A program made the translations under genes and the position numbers. Source: Sphingobacteriales bacterium (GTDB lineage Bacteria; Bacteroidota; Bacteroidia; Sphingobacteriales; Sphingobacteriaceae). Taken from it: a stretch of 64,000 nt of DNA. The stretch's first letter is position 1; each line of letters opens with the position of its first letter. The DNA is taken from the NCBI GenBank assembly GCA_026390835.1, contig JAPLFD010000007.1, positions 18,324-82,323 of the forward strand, given 5' to 3'. The notes beneath the pieces were generated by a model. It made no database searches and had not been told where the DNA came from. It worked only from the letters and a program-made list of their open reading frames with translations. Positions 38,343-46,692 of the stretch are shown in pieces.

Positions 38343-39734
38343 ATGACTGCAACACAAAAACCAAAATTATCTTTTTGGCAAATTTGGAACATGAGTTTCG
38401 GATTTTTAGGCATCCAATTCGGATTTGCCTTACAAGGTGGATTCATGTCCCGTATTTTTCAAACCCTAGGCGCTAGCCAAGATAGTATTCCTGCACTTTG
38501 GATTGCAGCACCCTTAACCGGCTTGCTTGTACAACCTATTATTGGTTACATGAGCGATAGAACCTGGAGCCCAAGATGGGGGAGACGTAAGCCCTTCTTT
38601 TTTATTGGAGCCATACTAAGCACCATTGTTTTATTTTTCATGCCACATTCACCCGTGTTGTGGGTAGCAGCAGGTTGCCTTTGGATATTAGATGCCTCCA
38701 TAAATATAACCATGGAGCCTTTTAGGGCCTTAGTGGCCGATAAATTACCAGATTCGCAGCGCTCTTATGGTTTTGTAATGCAAACGCTTATTATTGGTAT
38801 TGGCACCTGGGTAGCCAGTAACTTACCCTGGTTGGTAACCCAAATGGGCGTGTCAAATGAAGCACAACCCGGATTAATCCCGCTTTCTGTAAAAATAGCT
38901 TTTGCCATTGGCGGTGTAGTATTCTTGGCCTCGGTTTTATATACCATTTTCACCACAACGGAATATCCACCCGAAGATTTGGATGCATTTAAAAAAGAAA
39001 ATGAAGCCAATAAGGGATTTTTTAAAGGATTCAATGAAATTATTTCAAGTATTGGTGCAATGCCAAAAACCATGAAATTATTAGGTATAATCCAATTTTT
39101 TAGTTGGTTCGCCTTTTTTGCCATGTGGAGTTTAGCTACCCCAGCCTTAACAACACACGTTTTTCATTCACCAGCCCCCGTAGAATCTACGTTTAATATG
39201 GCCGATGAAAACTCAAAAGCATTATTTATGGTTGCAAGCAAGGCTTACAACGATGCAGCCGATTTAGTAGGATCTTATATGGGCATGTACGGATTATCCT
39301 CTATGGCATTCGCTCTCTTATTAACACTTTATGCCGCTAAACGCAGTATTAATAGAAAATATATTCACATGCTTAGCTTAATTGCCGGTGGTCTTGGTTT
39401 TATTTCGATGTATTATATTCAAGAACCTTCACAATTAATGTATTCCTTCATTTTAATAGGAATTTCTTGGGGTAGTATCCTTTCCATGCCATATGCCATG
39501 TTGTCTAGCGCTATAAACCCCAATAAAATGGGCGTGTATATGGGTATCTTCAATATGTTTATCGTAATCCCTCAAATTATTGCGGCAACCGGCGGCTTAA
39601 ACTATTTATATCATATTATTTTTGGAGCCGATGTAATCAACGCCATGCTATTAGCCGGCTCCTCATTAATAGTGGCTGGATTGGCTAATTTTTTAATCAC
39701 CGATAAAAACGTAATTACACAAACCGAATCCTAG
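38343..39734 (+). CDS. MFS sugar transporter, SLC45/sucrose-maltose type
   Basis: A 463-residue inner-membrane transporter with about 12 predicted helices. The loop motif GYMSDRTWSPRWGRRKPFFF (after helix 2) is typical of the SLC45/plant-sucrose-transporter-like branch of MFS found with maltose phosphorylase genes in Bacteroidetes. Other blocks: SFGFLGIQFGFALQGGFMSR at the start and MPYAMLSSAINPNKMGVYMG in the second half. Likely brings maltose or small maltodextrins from periplasm to cytoplasm by proton symport, feeding GH65 and PgmB. It starts 57 bp after the GH13 gene. Confidence 0.87.
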   Translation: MTATQKPKLSFWQIWNMSFGFLGIQFGFALQGGFMSRIFQTLGASQDSIPALWIAAPLTGLLVQPIIGYMSDRTWSPRWGRRKPFFFIGAILSTIVLFFMPHSPVLWVAAGCLWILDASINITMEPFRALVADKLPDSQRSYGFVMQTLIIGIGTWVASNLPWLVTQMGVSNEAQPGLIPLSVKIAFAIGGVVFLASVLYTIFTTTEYPPEDLDAFKKENEANKGFFKGFNEIISSIGAMPKTMKLLGIIQFFSWFAFFAMWSLATPALTTHVFHSPAPVESTFNMADENSKALFMVASKAYNDAADLVGSYMGMYGLSSMAFALLLTLYAAKRSINRKYIHMLSLIAGGLGFISMYYIQEPSQLMYSFILIGISWGSILSMPYAMLSSAINPNKMGVYMGIFNMFIVIPQIIAATGGLNYLYHIIFGADVINAMLLAGSSLIVAGLANFLITDKNVITQTES

Positions 39735-39753
39735 TAATTTTAAAACACACACC

Positions 39754-40785
39754 ATGAAAAAAGGAATTCTTTACATCAGTATCTTACTAAGCGTATTAAT
39801 CTCAGCATGTACCAATTCTTCTAACCCTACACTACAAAGTTATTTTGCACCCATAGATAGCGGTGTGCAAAGTGGAGGTGTAAAAATGGTTGAAATTAAT
39901 ACCCCAGCAGGAAAATTTAAAGTATGGACCAAGCGAATAGGCAATAACCCCCGAATTAAGGTATTACTCTTGCATGGCGGTCCCGCCATGACCCACGAAT
40001 ACATGGAGTGTTTCGAAAGCTTTTTCCCACAACAAGGATTTGAATTGATAGAATACGATCAGTTGGGATCATATTACAGCGACCAACCAAAAGATAGCGT
40101 ATTGTGGACCATCCCTCGTTTTGTAGATGAAGTAGAGCAAGTGCGTGTGGCCCTAAACTTAACCAAAGATAATTTTTACGTATTGGGCAATTCATGGGGT
40201 GGTATTTTAGCCATGGAATATGCCTTAAAATATCAACAAAATATAAAGGGCTTAATTATTTCTAACATGGTTTCTAGTGCTCCCGAGTACGGAAAATATG
40301 CCGAGGAGGTTTTAGGTAAACAAATGAAACCCGAAGTGCTGGCAGAAATTAAACAAATTGAAGCCAGAAAAGATTTTGCCAATCCACGTTATATGGAATT
40401 GCTCATACCGAACTTTTACAAAGAACACATTTGCCGTTTAGCCGAATGGCCCGATGCACTTAACCGTACATTCAAACATGCCAATAGCGATGTGTATGTG
40501 CGTATGCAAGGCCCAAGCGAATTTGGTATTAGTGGCCTATTGGCCAATTGGGACATTACCAATAGACTGCCCGAAATTTCCGTGCCTACCTTAATGGTTG
40601 GTGCCAAATACGATACCATGGACCCCAAAGCCATGGAAAAACAAAGTAAATTGGTTCAAAATGGAGCCTATTTAGATTGCCCCAACGGCAGCCACCTAGC
40701 CATGTGGGACGATCAGCAAGTGTATATGAATGGCGTAATCAACTTTATCAAACAAGTAGACCAAGGAAGTTTCAATAAAAAATAA
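39754..40785 (+). CDS. Proline-iminopeptidase-like alpha/beta hydrolase (S33), lipoprotein
   Basis: A 343-residue alpha/beta hydrolase with a lipoprotein signal (ILLSVLISAC, Cys19). HGGPAMTHEYM (HGGPG-like oxyanion motif of proline iminopeptidases), nucleophile Ser147 in LGNSWGGILAMEY, an Asp in GAKYDTMDP and His in CPNGSHLAMWD complete the triad. By family it removes N-terminal proline from peptides; its presence inside a starch operon is unexplained, and it could act on another ester or amide. It starts 19 bp after the transporter gene, and the following GH13 gene begins 7 bp after its stop. Confidence 0.83.
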   Translation: MKKGILYISILLSVLISACTNSSNPTLQSYFAPIDSGVQSGGVKMVEINTPAGKFKVWTKRIGNNPRIKVLLLHGGPAMTHEYMECFESFFPQQGFELIEYDQLGSYYSDQPKDSVLWTIPRFVDEVEQVRVALNLTKDNFYVLGNSWGGILAMEYALKYQQNIKGLIISNMVSSAPEYGKYAEEVLGKQMKPEVLAEIKQIEARKDFANPRYMELLIPNFYKEHICRLAEWPDALNRTFKHANSDVYVRMQGPSEFGISGLLANWDITNRLPEISVPTLMVGAKYDTMDPKAMEKQSKLVQNGAYLDCPNGSHLAMWDDQQVYMNGVINFIKQVDQGSFNKK

Positions 40786-40792
40786 AAACAAT

Positions 40793-43414
40793 ATGAAATT
40801 ACATGTACTTGCCTATACCTTTTGCATAGGCCTATTGCTTGCTGGCTCAGCCTGTAAAAAAAGCCCTTCGGGTGCTGGAGGTGAACCCACTCCAGTTTCA
40901 CCAGTGCCAACCACCGATGTAGGTTTACTAACCGTAAGCCCTGCTTTCCCGGTAGACAATGCTCCGGTAACCTTAACCTTCGATGCCACTAAAGGCAATG
41001 CAGCATTAAATGGTTTTGCAGGTGATGTGTATATGCACATTGGCGTACTTACCGATCAGAGTACAGGCCCAACCAATTGGAAATACGTAAAAGTAAATTC
41101 ATTTACCACTCCCGATGCTTCCGTAAAAATGAATGCAATAGGAGGAGGGAAGTACCAATATACCCTAACACCCCGTACATTTTTTGGCGTACCTGCCGGC
41201 GAAAAAATCTTACAAATTGCCGTATTGTTTAGAAGTGCCGATGGCGCTGTGGTAGGCAGAAATTCGGATGGAACGGATATTTTTACGCCTATCTACGAAT
41301 CTGCACCGCTACAAGTAAAATTCGCATCACCCGAATTTGAACCCATGTTTGTACCCAAACCAGTTGTGGGTGTTTTGGCAGTAGGCGGCACGGTGCAAGT
41401 GAAAGCACTTTCTAGCCGTAGCGCAAACCTAACGCTTAGTTTAAATGGAGTATCTTTTGCTACAGCCACCGCAGCTACCAGTGTAACCGGTACAGCAACT
41501 ATCACCGTAAATGGCATACAACAAGTTAAAATTTCTGCTGTAGAAAATGGAGTAACCGTTGAGCGAACTTTTGAGTTTATTATAAATGGCACGCCAACTA
41601 TAGAAGCCTTACCTGCCGCAGCTACAAAAGATGGCGTAAATATCATCAATAACGGTACTTCGGCTATTTTTAATTTTACCGCTCCTAATAAGGGTTCCGT
41701 ATATCTTATTGGCGATTTTAACAATTGGGCACTCAGCAATAACTATGCCCTTAAACGTACCCCCGATGGCACACGTTGGTGGATTCAAATAGATAACCTA
41801 AGCCCACAAACCGAATATGCCTACCAATATTTTGTGGATGGTAACTTGCGTATTCCAGATCCCTATACCGAGAAAATTTTAGATCCTTCTAATGATGCTT
41901 ATGTATCGGCTTCGGTCTATCCGAATTTAAAAGCCTATCCGGCAGGCAAAACAACGGGCTTGGTTTCCACTTTTATACCTAGCCCAACTGCTTACAACTG
42001 GCAAATAAATAACTTTAGCCGGCCAGCAAAAACCGATTTGGTAATTTACGAAATGCATATCCGCGATTTTGTAACCGAGCACAGTTATGCCGCTGCAGTT
42101 GCTAAATTAACCTACTTAAAAAACTTGGGCATTAACGCCATAGAACTAATGCCCGTAAACGAGTTTGAGGGCAACAACAGCTGGGGTTACAATACTTCCT
42201 TCTATTTTGCTGCCGATAAATATTACGGTACCAAACAAGCCTTGCAAAATTTTATAGACGAATGCCATAAAAAAGGCATCGCCGTTATTATAGATATGGT
42301 GCTCAACCATTCCTTTGGCCAATCGCCTATGGTACAATTGTACTGGGATTCGGCCAATAACCGCCCAGCAGCAAACAACCCCTGGTTTAATATACAAGAT
42401 AAGCACCCCTATGGTGTAGGCTACGATTTTAACCACGGTAGTGCCGATACCAAGTATTTTTCGAAAAAGGTGATGAAATTTTGGTTAGAAGAATATAAAG
42501 TAGACGGTTTCCGTTTCGATTTATCAAAAGGCTTTACCCAAAACTTTACCAACGATGTAAACGCCTGGGGCCAATACGACGCCTCTAGGATAGCCATATG
42601 GAAAGATTACAATGCCTATATCAAAACGGTAGATCCGAATGCATACGTGATTTTGGAGCACTTTGCAGCCGATAATGAGGAGAAAGAATTGGCAGCCGAT
42701 GGCATGATGCTTTGGAACAATGTTACGGGGCCTTTTAAAGAAGCCAGTATGGGTTATCTTGCAAACTCTAATTTCGGCCGCATTTTATTCGATCAGCACA
42801 GCGGATTCCTCAGCAGCCAACAAGATAAATTAATAGGCTACATGGAAAGCCACGATGAAGAACGTGCCATGTATAAAAATTTGACCTTTGGTAACCAAAC
42901 AGGTACCTACAATATAAAAAATGATTTAAGCACCTCCTTAGCCCGCCAAGAAATGACTATGGCCTTTATGCTCTGCGCACCCGGACCTAAAATGATTTGG
43001 CAATTTGGCGAATTGGGCTACGATATAAGTATCGACCAAAATGGCCGAACAGGAGAAAAACCCATCCTGTGGAATTATTTCAACGATGCATCAAGAAAAG
43101 CCCTCTATGATGCCTTGGCTAAAATTATCAAACTACGCATAGCACAACCAGTATTCCAAACTACTAATTTCAATAGCGGTTTCGCTACTGCAGATGGGAT
43201 AAAATACCTCCGCTTATTTGGTAGCGGCGGGGCCAACGTAGTGGTTGTAGGTAATTTCAATGTAACGCCTCAAACGGCAAACTTTTCTTTCCCGGCAAAC
43301 GGCACGTGGTACGATTTTATGAACCCAGGACAAACAGAAAGCATTTCAGGTAATTATGCCAAAGTACTTGCACCTGGCGAATACCACATTTACACAACCG
43401 TAAACTATAACTAA
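40793..43414 (+). CDS. Multidomain GH13 lipoprotein with CBM48-like domain (pullulanase/surface amylase type)
   Basis: An 873-residue lipoprotein (signal to LLLAGSAC; KKS follows). N-terminal ~280 residues form beta domains: a starch-binding-like module and an Ig-like module. A CBM48/isoamylase-N domain follows at about residues 295-380 (GSVYLIGDFNNWALSNNYAL, YAYQYFVDGNLRIPDPYTEK). The GH13 barrel runs from LVIYEMHIRDFVTEHSYAAA, with DMVLNHSFGQSP, nucleophile D576 in DGFRFDLSKGF, acid/base E622 in VILEHFA and D688 in ESHDEERAMY. It is probably displayed at the cell surface and works like SusG or a debranching pullulanase with SusCDE. Last gene of the operon, followed by a terminator. Confidence 0.88.
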   Translation: MKLHVLAYTFCIGLLLAGSACKKSPSGAGGEPTPVSPVPTTDVGLLTVSPAFPVDNAPVTLTFDATKGNAALNGFAGDVYMHIGVLTDQSTGPTNWKYVKVNSFTTPDASVKMNAIGGGKYQYTLTPRTFFGVPAGEKILQIAVLFRSADGAVVGRNSDGTDIFTPIYESAPLQVKFASPEFEPMFVPKPVVGVLAVGGTVQVKALSSRSANLTLSLNGVSFATATAATSVTGTATITVNGIQQVKISAVENGVTVERTFEFIINGTPTIEALPAAATKDGVNIINNGTSAIFNFTAPNKGSVYLIGDFNNWALSNNYALKRTPDGTRWWIQIDNLSPQTEYAYQYFVDGNLRIPDPYTEKILDPSNDAYVSASVYPNLKAYPAGKTTGLVSTFIPSPTAYNWQINNFSRPAKTDLVIYEMHIRDFVTEHSYAAAVAKLTYLKNLGINAIELMPVNEFEGNNSWGYNTSFYFAADKYYGTKQALQNFIDECHKKGIAVIIDMVLNHSFGQSPMVQLYWDSANNRPAANNPWFNIQDKHPYGVGYDFNHGSADTKYFSKKVMKFWLEEYKVDGFRFDLSKGFTQNFTNDVNAWGQYDASRIAIWKDYNAYIKTVDPNAYVILEHFAADNEEKELAADGMMLWNNVTGPFKEASMGYLANSNFGRILFDQHSGFLSSQQDKLIGYMESHDEERAMYKNLTFGNQTGTYNIKNDLSTSLARQEMTMAFMLCAPGPKMIWQFGELGYDISIDQNGRTGEKPILWNYFNDASRKALYDALAKIIKLRIAQPVFQTTNFNSGFATADGIKYLRLFGSGGANVVVVGNFNVTPQTANFSFPANGTWYDFMNPGQTESISGNYAKVLAPGEYHIYTTVNYN

Positions 43415-43430
43415 TAGCTATTCTCTAACT

Positions 43431-43473
43431 CAACAAAGCCTTTCCTCCATACGGGGAAAGGCTTTGTTGTTTA
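43431..43473 (+). terminator. Intrinsic terminator at end of the starch operon
   Basis: A 15-bp perfect stem (CAACAAAGCCTTTCC / GGAAAGGCTTTGTTG) with a short loop, followed by T-rich sequence, 17 bp after the last GH13 stop. Confidence 0.85.
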
Positions 43474-43532
43474 AAAATATTTTTAACGTGTTTGTTTTAC
43501 CTTTTTGCTTGATCAAAAAGGGTTGAAAATAC

Positions 43533-43640
43533 TCAATGCAGAACGATGCTTCTGCGCTCAGGCCTTTACGCTGGCCCGCCGTTCTGCCGGGCCGTGGCTT
43601 TGTTATTGCTTGCCTTTTGTCACCCTGAGCTTGTCGAAGG
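43533..43640 (-). repeat. Composite dispersed repeat, copy 2 (inverted relative to copy 1)
   Basis: Read on the minus strand: module A (43618-43640), a spacer, then module B (43533-43593) with the same GGCAGAACG/CGTTCTGC nested pairing. Module B matches copy 1 at about 58 of 61 positions by hand. Copies 1 and 2 are in opposite orientation and about 14.8 kb apart, bracketing the whole plus-strand starch operon. The gene-free gap 43415-43909 holds this element, the palindromes below and two terminators. Confidence 0.85.
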
Positions 43641-43672
43641 TTATTGGCTGCTTCGACAGGCTCAGCATGACA
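43618..43672. repeat. REP-like imperfect palindrome, unit 1
   Basis: TGTCACCCTGAGCTTGTCGA plus AGG and its near reverse complement CTTCGACAGGCTCAGCATGA plus CA flank a 10-bp centre TTATTGGCTG. The left half is module A of the composite repeat. Such CTTCGACA-CTCAG-ATGACA palindromes are common dispersed repeats and create spurious small frames. Confidence 0.8.
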
Positions 43673-43709
43673 TTCCTGCTTTTTTAAGTGTAATATAGTG
43701 CCTTCTACT

Positions 43710-43763
43710 TTCACCCTAAGCTTGTCGGAGGTTATTAGCTGCTTCGACAGGCTCAGCATGACA
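43710..43763. repeat. REP-like imperfect palindrome, unit 2
   Basis: A second copy of the palindrome, 38 bp after unit 1, same orientation, with centre TTATTAGCTG and a slightly diverged left arm (CCCTAAGCTTGTCGGAGG). Confidence 0.78.
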
Positions 43764-43858
43764 AACAGCATGGCTATCAATAGGGTATAGTGATTGTATT
43801 CAGCCCGTTATTTTCGGAACCAATTTACATAGGAGCGGAACACTCGTAGAATGGGCAC

Positions 43859-43893
43859 AAAAAAACCGCCCCAATTTCTCGGGACGGTTTTTA
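43859..43893 (-). terminator. Intrinsic terminator after susE
   Basis: On the minus strand a stem of AAAACCGTCCCGAGA class against TTGGGGCGGTTTT (one internal mismatch) runs into a T run, 17 bp after the SusE-like stop codon. A run of A on the other side may let it act in both directions. Confidence 0.75.
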
Positions 43894-43909
43894 AAATACA
43901 TACTAAGTC

Positions 43910-45037
43910 TTACAGTTTAGTTAAGGTATACTTTAACTTACCGTAGTTTCTTAAATCCATTACAATTTTATAGTTACCTGCAACAGTAACAGGAATGTTA
44001 TTTCCACCTAAGCGATCTAAAACACCATCAGCATTTCCATCACCTAAATCTAAGTCATTCCAAGCATCATTCGGTCTGAATTTTAACCCACCAGCTCTAA
44101 GGGCTAGAGTAAGTTCTAAGGTTCCTGTTACCGGGTTATACACCAAGTCGGTATCAGCACCCCAGCCAGTTGGCGTAGCATCACCAATAACTCCCCAAGC
44201 TCTTGGGCTAGCTTTGTAGGTATCGGTATTGTCATCAAACTCTACCAAATAATAACCTGCGCCTAGAATTTGGGCATTAGCAGAACCACCTACAGTACCG
44301 GTATTTACACCACTAGCATCTACACCGGTGTTTACACCACCTAAATCACCAGACCAAGACGGTACCGGTACGAATTTAAATTCGTTTACCGCAGATGGGA
44401 AATACATAAAACCTCTGTATACTTTATTGTCAAAAAGGCTCATAATTTGAGGCGCAGTTGCTGGATTCCAGCCGTAATCACCTGCTGGGTTTGAATAAAA
44501 TCCTTTAACAACAACACCACCAACAGTTGGATCGGCTTGGTGCGCACCAGCTACATACCAAGTAGGATACACGATGATGATTTCATACGGTGTAATGGCT
44601 ACGGTTTTTACATTAGAATAAACAGGAGCGATAGCCGTGTTTACCACTGCTTTCACTCTAAATTCTACGTTGGTAGAAACACCGTATTGGTAACCGGAAA
44701 TATTTAACAAGGTGTTAAGTTGCTCCACGGTATATCCAAGCGTTAATTTACCGGCATCAATGTCTACATCTTTTGGTGTAGCAAAGCTAGTGCCTGCTTT
44801 GGCAATTTGAACGGTATACTTCACAGCAGATTTAAAGCCATAATCTGCGGCTGTCCACGTAAAGGTAACTGCAGCATTGGCTTTGTTGGCCTCTGTTAAA
44901 ACCAGTGTGGTAGCTGATGAGCTCAATACAGGTGCCTTTGCATTGGCAATGGTAGTTAAGGTCTCATCTTTTTTACATCCCCATAGCGCTACGCTAAAGA
45001 ATGTAAGTACGAGTAATTTATTGACTATTGTTTTCAT
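43910..45037 (-). CDS. SusE-like outer-membrane starch-binding lipoprotein
   Basis: A 375-residue lipoprotein (MKTIVNKLLVLTFFSVALWG then Cys21). The N-terminal SusE domain (about 30-150) is Ig-like (APVLSSSATTLVLTEANKAN, TWTAADYGFKSAVKYTVQIA). Two C-terminal beta modules follow (TWYVAGAHQADPTVGGVVVK with Trp/Tyr-rich RGFMYFPSAVNEFKFVPVPS; RAWGVIGDATPTGWGADTDL with LKFRPNDAWNDLDLGDGNAD), the layout of SusE/SusF starch-binding domains. Displayed at the cell surface to hold glucan near SusCD. It follows susD by 51 bp on the same strand. Confidence 0.87.
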   Translation of the reverse strand: MKTIVNKLLVLTFFSVALWGCKKDETLTTIANAKAPVLSSSATTLVLTEANKANAAVTFTWTAADYGFKSAVKYTVQIAKAGTSFATPKDVDIDAGKLTLGYTVEQLNTLLNISGYQYGVSTNVEFRVKAVVNTAIAPVYSNVKTVAITPYEIIIVYPTWYVAGAHQADPTVGGVVVKGFYSNPAGDYGWNPATAPQIMSLFDNKVYRGFMYFPSAVNEFKFVPVPSWSGDLGGVNTGVDASGVNTGTVGGSANAQILGAGYYLVEFDDNTDTYKASPRAWGVIGDATPTGWGADTDLVYNPVTGTLELTLALRAGGLKFRPNDAWNDLDLGDGNADGVLDRLGGNNIPVTVAGNYKIVMDLRNYGKLKYTLTKL

Positions 45038-45088
45038 ATAAACGTTGTTTAACCGGAGGATTTAAGCCCTCCGGTATTATTACAATTA

Positions 45089-46666
45089 TTAGTTAGGGTT
45101 TTGGGTTAAGTTAGGGTTTGCTACCAACTCGTCTGACGGAATTGGGAATACATTTCTCCAGCTTTCCACTGCTTTACCTGGCTTAATATCACCTTTCCAT
45201 GGCCATAAGTAAGTAGCATCGGTAAATTTACCAAAACGAATTAAATCCGTTCTGCGGTGACCTTCCCAATACAACTCACGAGCACGTTCGTCTAAGATGA
45301 ACGGTAAGGTTAAATCAGCCTGAACAATTGATGCAGCTACTGCACGTGTACGTAACGTGTTGATGTACGTAACAGCTGTGGTTAAGTTACCACCAGATCC
45401 ACCACGTAAGGCAGCTTCGGCATAAATTAAGTATTGTTCGCCTAAACGGAATAGTGGAAAATCGATATCCATCCAGGTTAGATTTGATCCTGCAGTACCA
45501 TCTGATTTAATGTTTTTAAATTTAGTTACACCATAGCCATCAGTAAAGGTTCCAATCTCATTAATTTCTATAGATTGACCTGCTGTATGGAACTGAGAAC
45601 GTTGATCTAAAGTACCTGTAACATCAGGGAATAAGTTAGGCAGGTTTTTGGTTGTACGTAAACCACCCCAACCACCATCAACACCAAATGCTGCTGCTGA
45701 CATACTTCCACCTACAGATGCATGCGTTAGAAACGTAGTGCCACCCCAGTTTTGGGTTTTTAAACCATCGTAGTTAATGGTAAAAATAGCCTCGGTATTA
45801 CCAACGTTGTTATCTGCACGCATAATTTTGCTGTAATCAGACAAAAGCGTGTATCCACCTAGTGTAATTACTTTGCTAGAATAGGTAATGGCCTCGGTGT
45901 ATTTAGGCGTACCGGTATATACGGCTGCATTTAAATACAATCTAGCCAATAAAGCCCAAGCCGCTCCTTTATCTGCTCTACCGTATTCGTTGGTTCTTGG
46001 AGCAGGCAATAAAGGCTCAATAGCCAATAACTCAGATTGTATATAATTAAACAAATCTGCTTTGGTAGCTTGTTGCGGTAAGGTAGCACCTAAGGCATCG
46101 GCATCGGTTACAAAAGCTGGGCGGCCAAATAAATCTAAAAGCGCCCAATATTGGAAAGCTCTAATGAAACGGGCTTCCGCTCTGTATTTACGAATGTTAT
46201 CCGCATCGGCTCCGCTAATGCCTCTTTCGGCTAATTTAGCATCGCTAGATTGACGAATAAAGTCGTTAGCAACCGTAATTTGGTAGAATGAACGGTAGTA
46301 TAAACCTTTTAAGAAAGGGTTATTGGCAGACCAGTTCATTTTGTGAAGATCCGGTAAACCCGCATCGCCCCAACCAACCACCGCTTCATCGGTAGTTAAT
46401 TCTTGGAACTTCCAGAATAAACGTAAGAAATCGGAGAATCCTGCATCTATACCTTGGATATCGCCACTGCCTGCACCTTGGTTACCCGTGGTAGCAAATG
46501 CACCATAAACCTTTGCAAAGGCTGATTTGTAACCAGCAGGAGTGCTGTATACTTGTGCCGCAGTAATGTCGTTGGTGGGCAACAAGTCTAATTTATTAGT
46601 ACAAGCGGTTAGGCCAATGGTTAGGCCTATGCTTACTAATGCTAATTTGAAATAATTCTTTTTCAT
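45089..46666 (-). CDS. SusD/RagB-family nutrient-binding lipoprotein
   Basis: A 525-residue surface lipoprotein (signal to IGLTIGLTAC, Cys22) that caps the SusC transporter and binds glycan. N-terminal TNKLDLLPTNDITAAQVYST is SusD-like. TPR-type helices (RAEARFIRAFQYWALLDLFG is the strongly conserved SusD block) and C-terminal ILDERARELYWEGHRRTDLI with RFGKF complete the match; the tail VFPIPSDELVANPNLTQNPN is the standard SusD end. It lies 26 bp downstream of susC. Confidence 0.95.
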   Translation of the reverse strand: MKKNYFKLALVSIGLTIGLTACTNKLDLLPTNDITAAQVYSTPAGYKSAFAKVYGAFATTGNQGAGSGDIQGIDAGFSDFLRLFWKFQELTTDEAVVGWGDAGLPDLHKMNWSANNPFLKGLYYRSFYQITVANDFIRQSSDAKLAERGISGADADNIRKYRAEARFIRAFQYWALLDLFGRPAFVTDADALGATLPQQATKADLFNYIQSELLAIEPLLPAPRTNEYGRADKGAAWALLARLYLNAAVYTGTPKYTEAITYSSKVITLGGYTLLSDYSKIMRADNNVGNTEAIFTINYDGLKTQNWGGTTFLTHASVGGSMSAAAFGVDGGWGGLRTTKNLPNLFPDVTGTLDQRSQFHTAGQSIEINEIGTFTDGYGVTKFKNIKSDGTAGSNLTWMDIDFPLFRLGEQYLIYAEAALRGGSGGNLTTAVTYINTLRTRAVAASIVQADLTLPFILDERARELYWEGHRRTDLIRFGKFTDATYLWPWKGDIKPGKAVESWRNVFPIPSDELVANPNLTQNPN

Positions 46667-46692
46667 ATCTATTTTTTCTAATTCTATAGGGA

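Noticed and set aside
43430..43780. 116-residue minus-strand frame with CHAEPVEA and LRQAQGD peptides
   Set aside because: It is translated REP palindrome sequence; this peptide type is a known artefact of such repeats.
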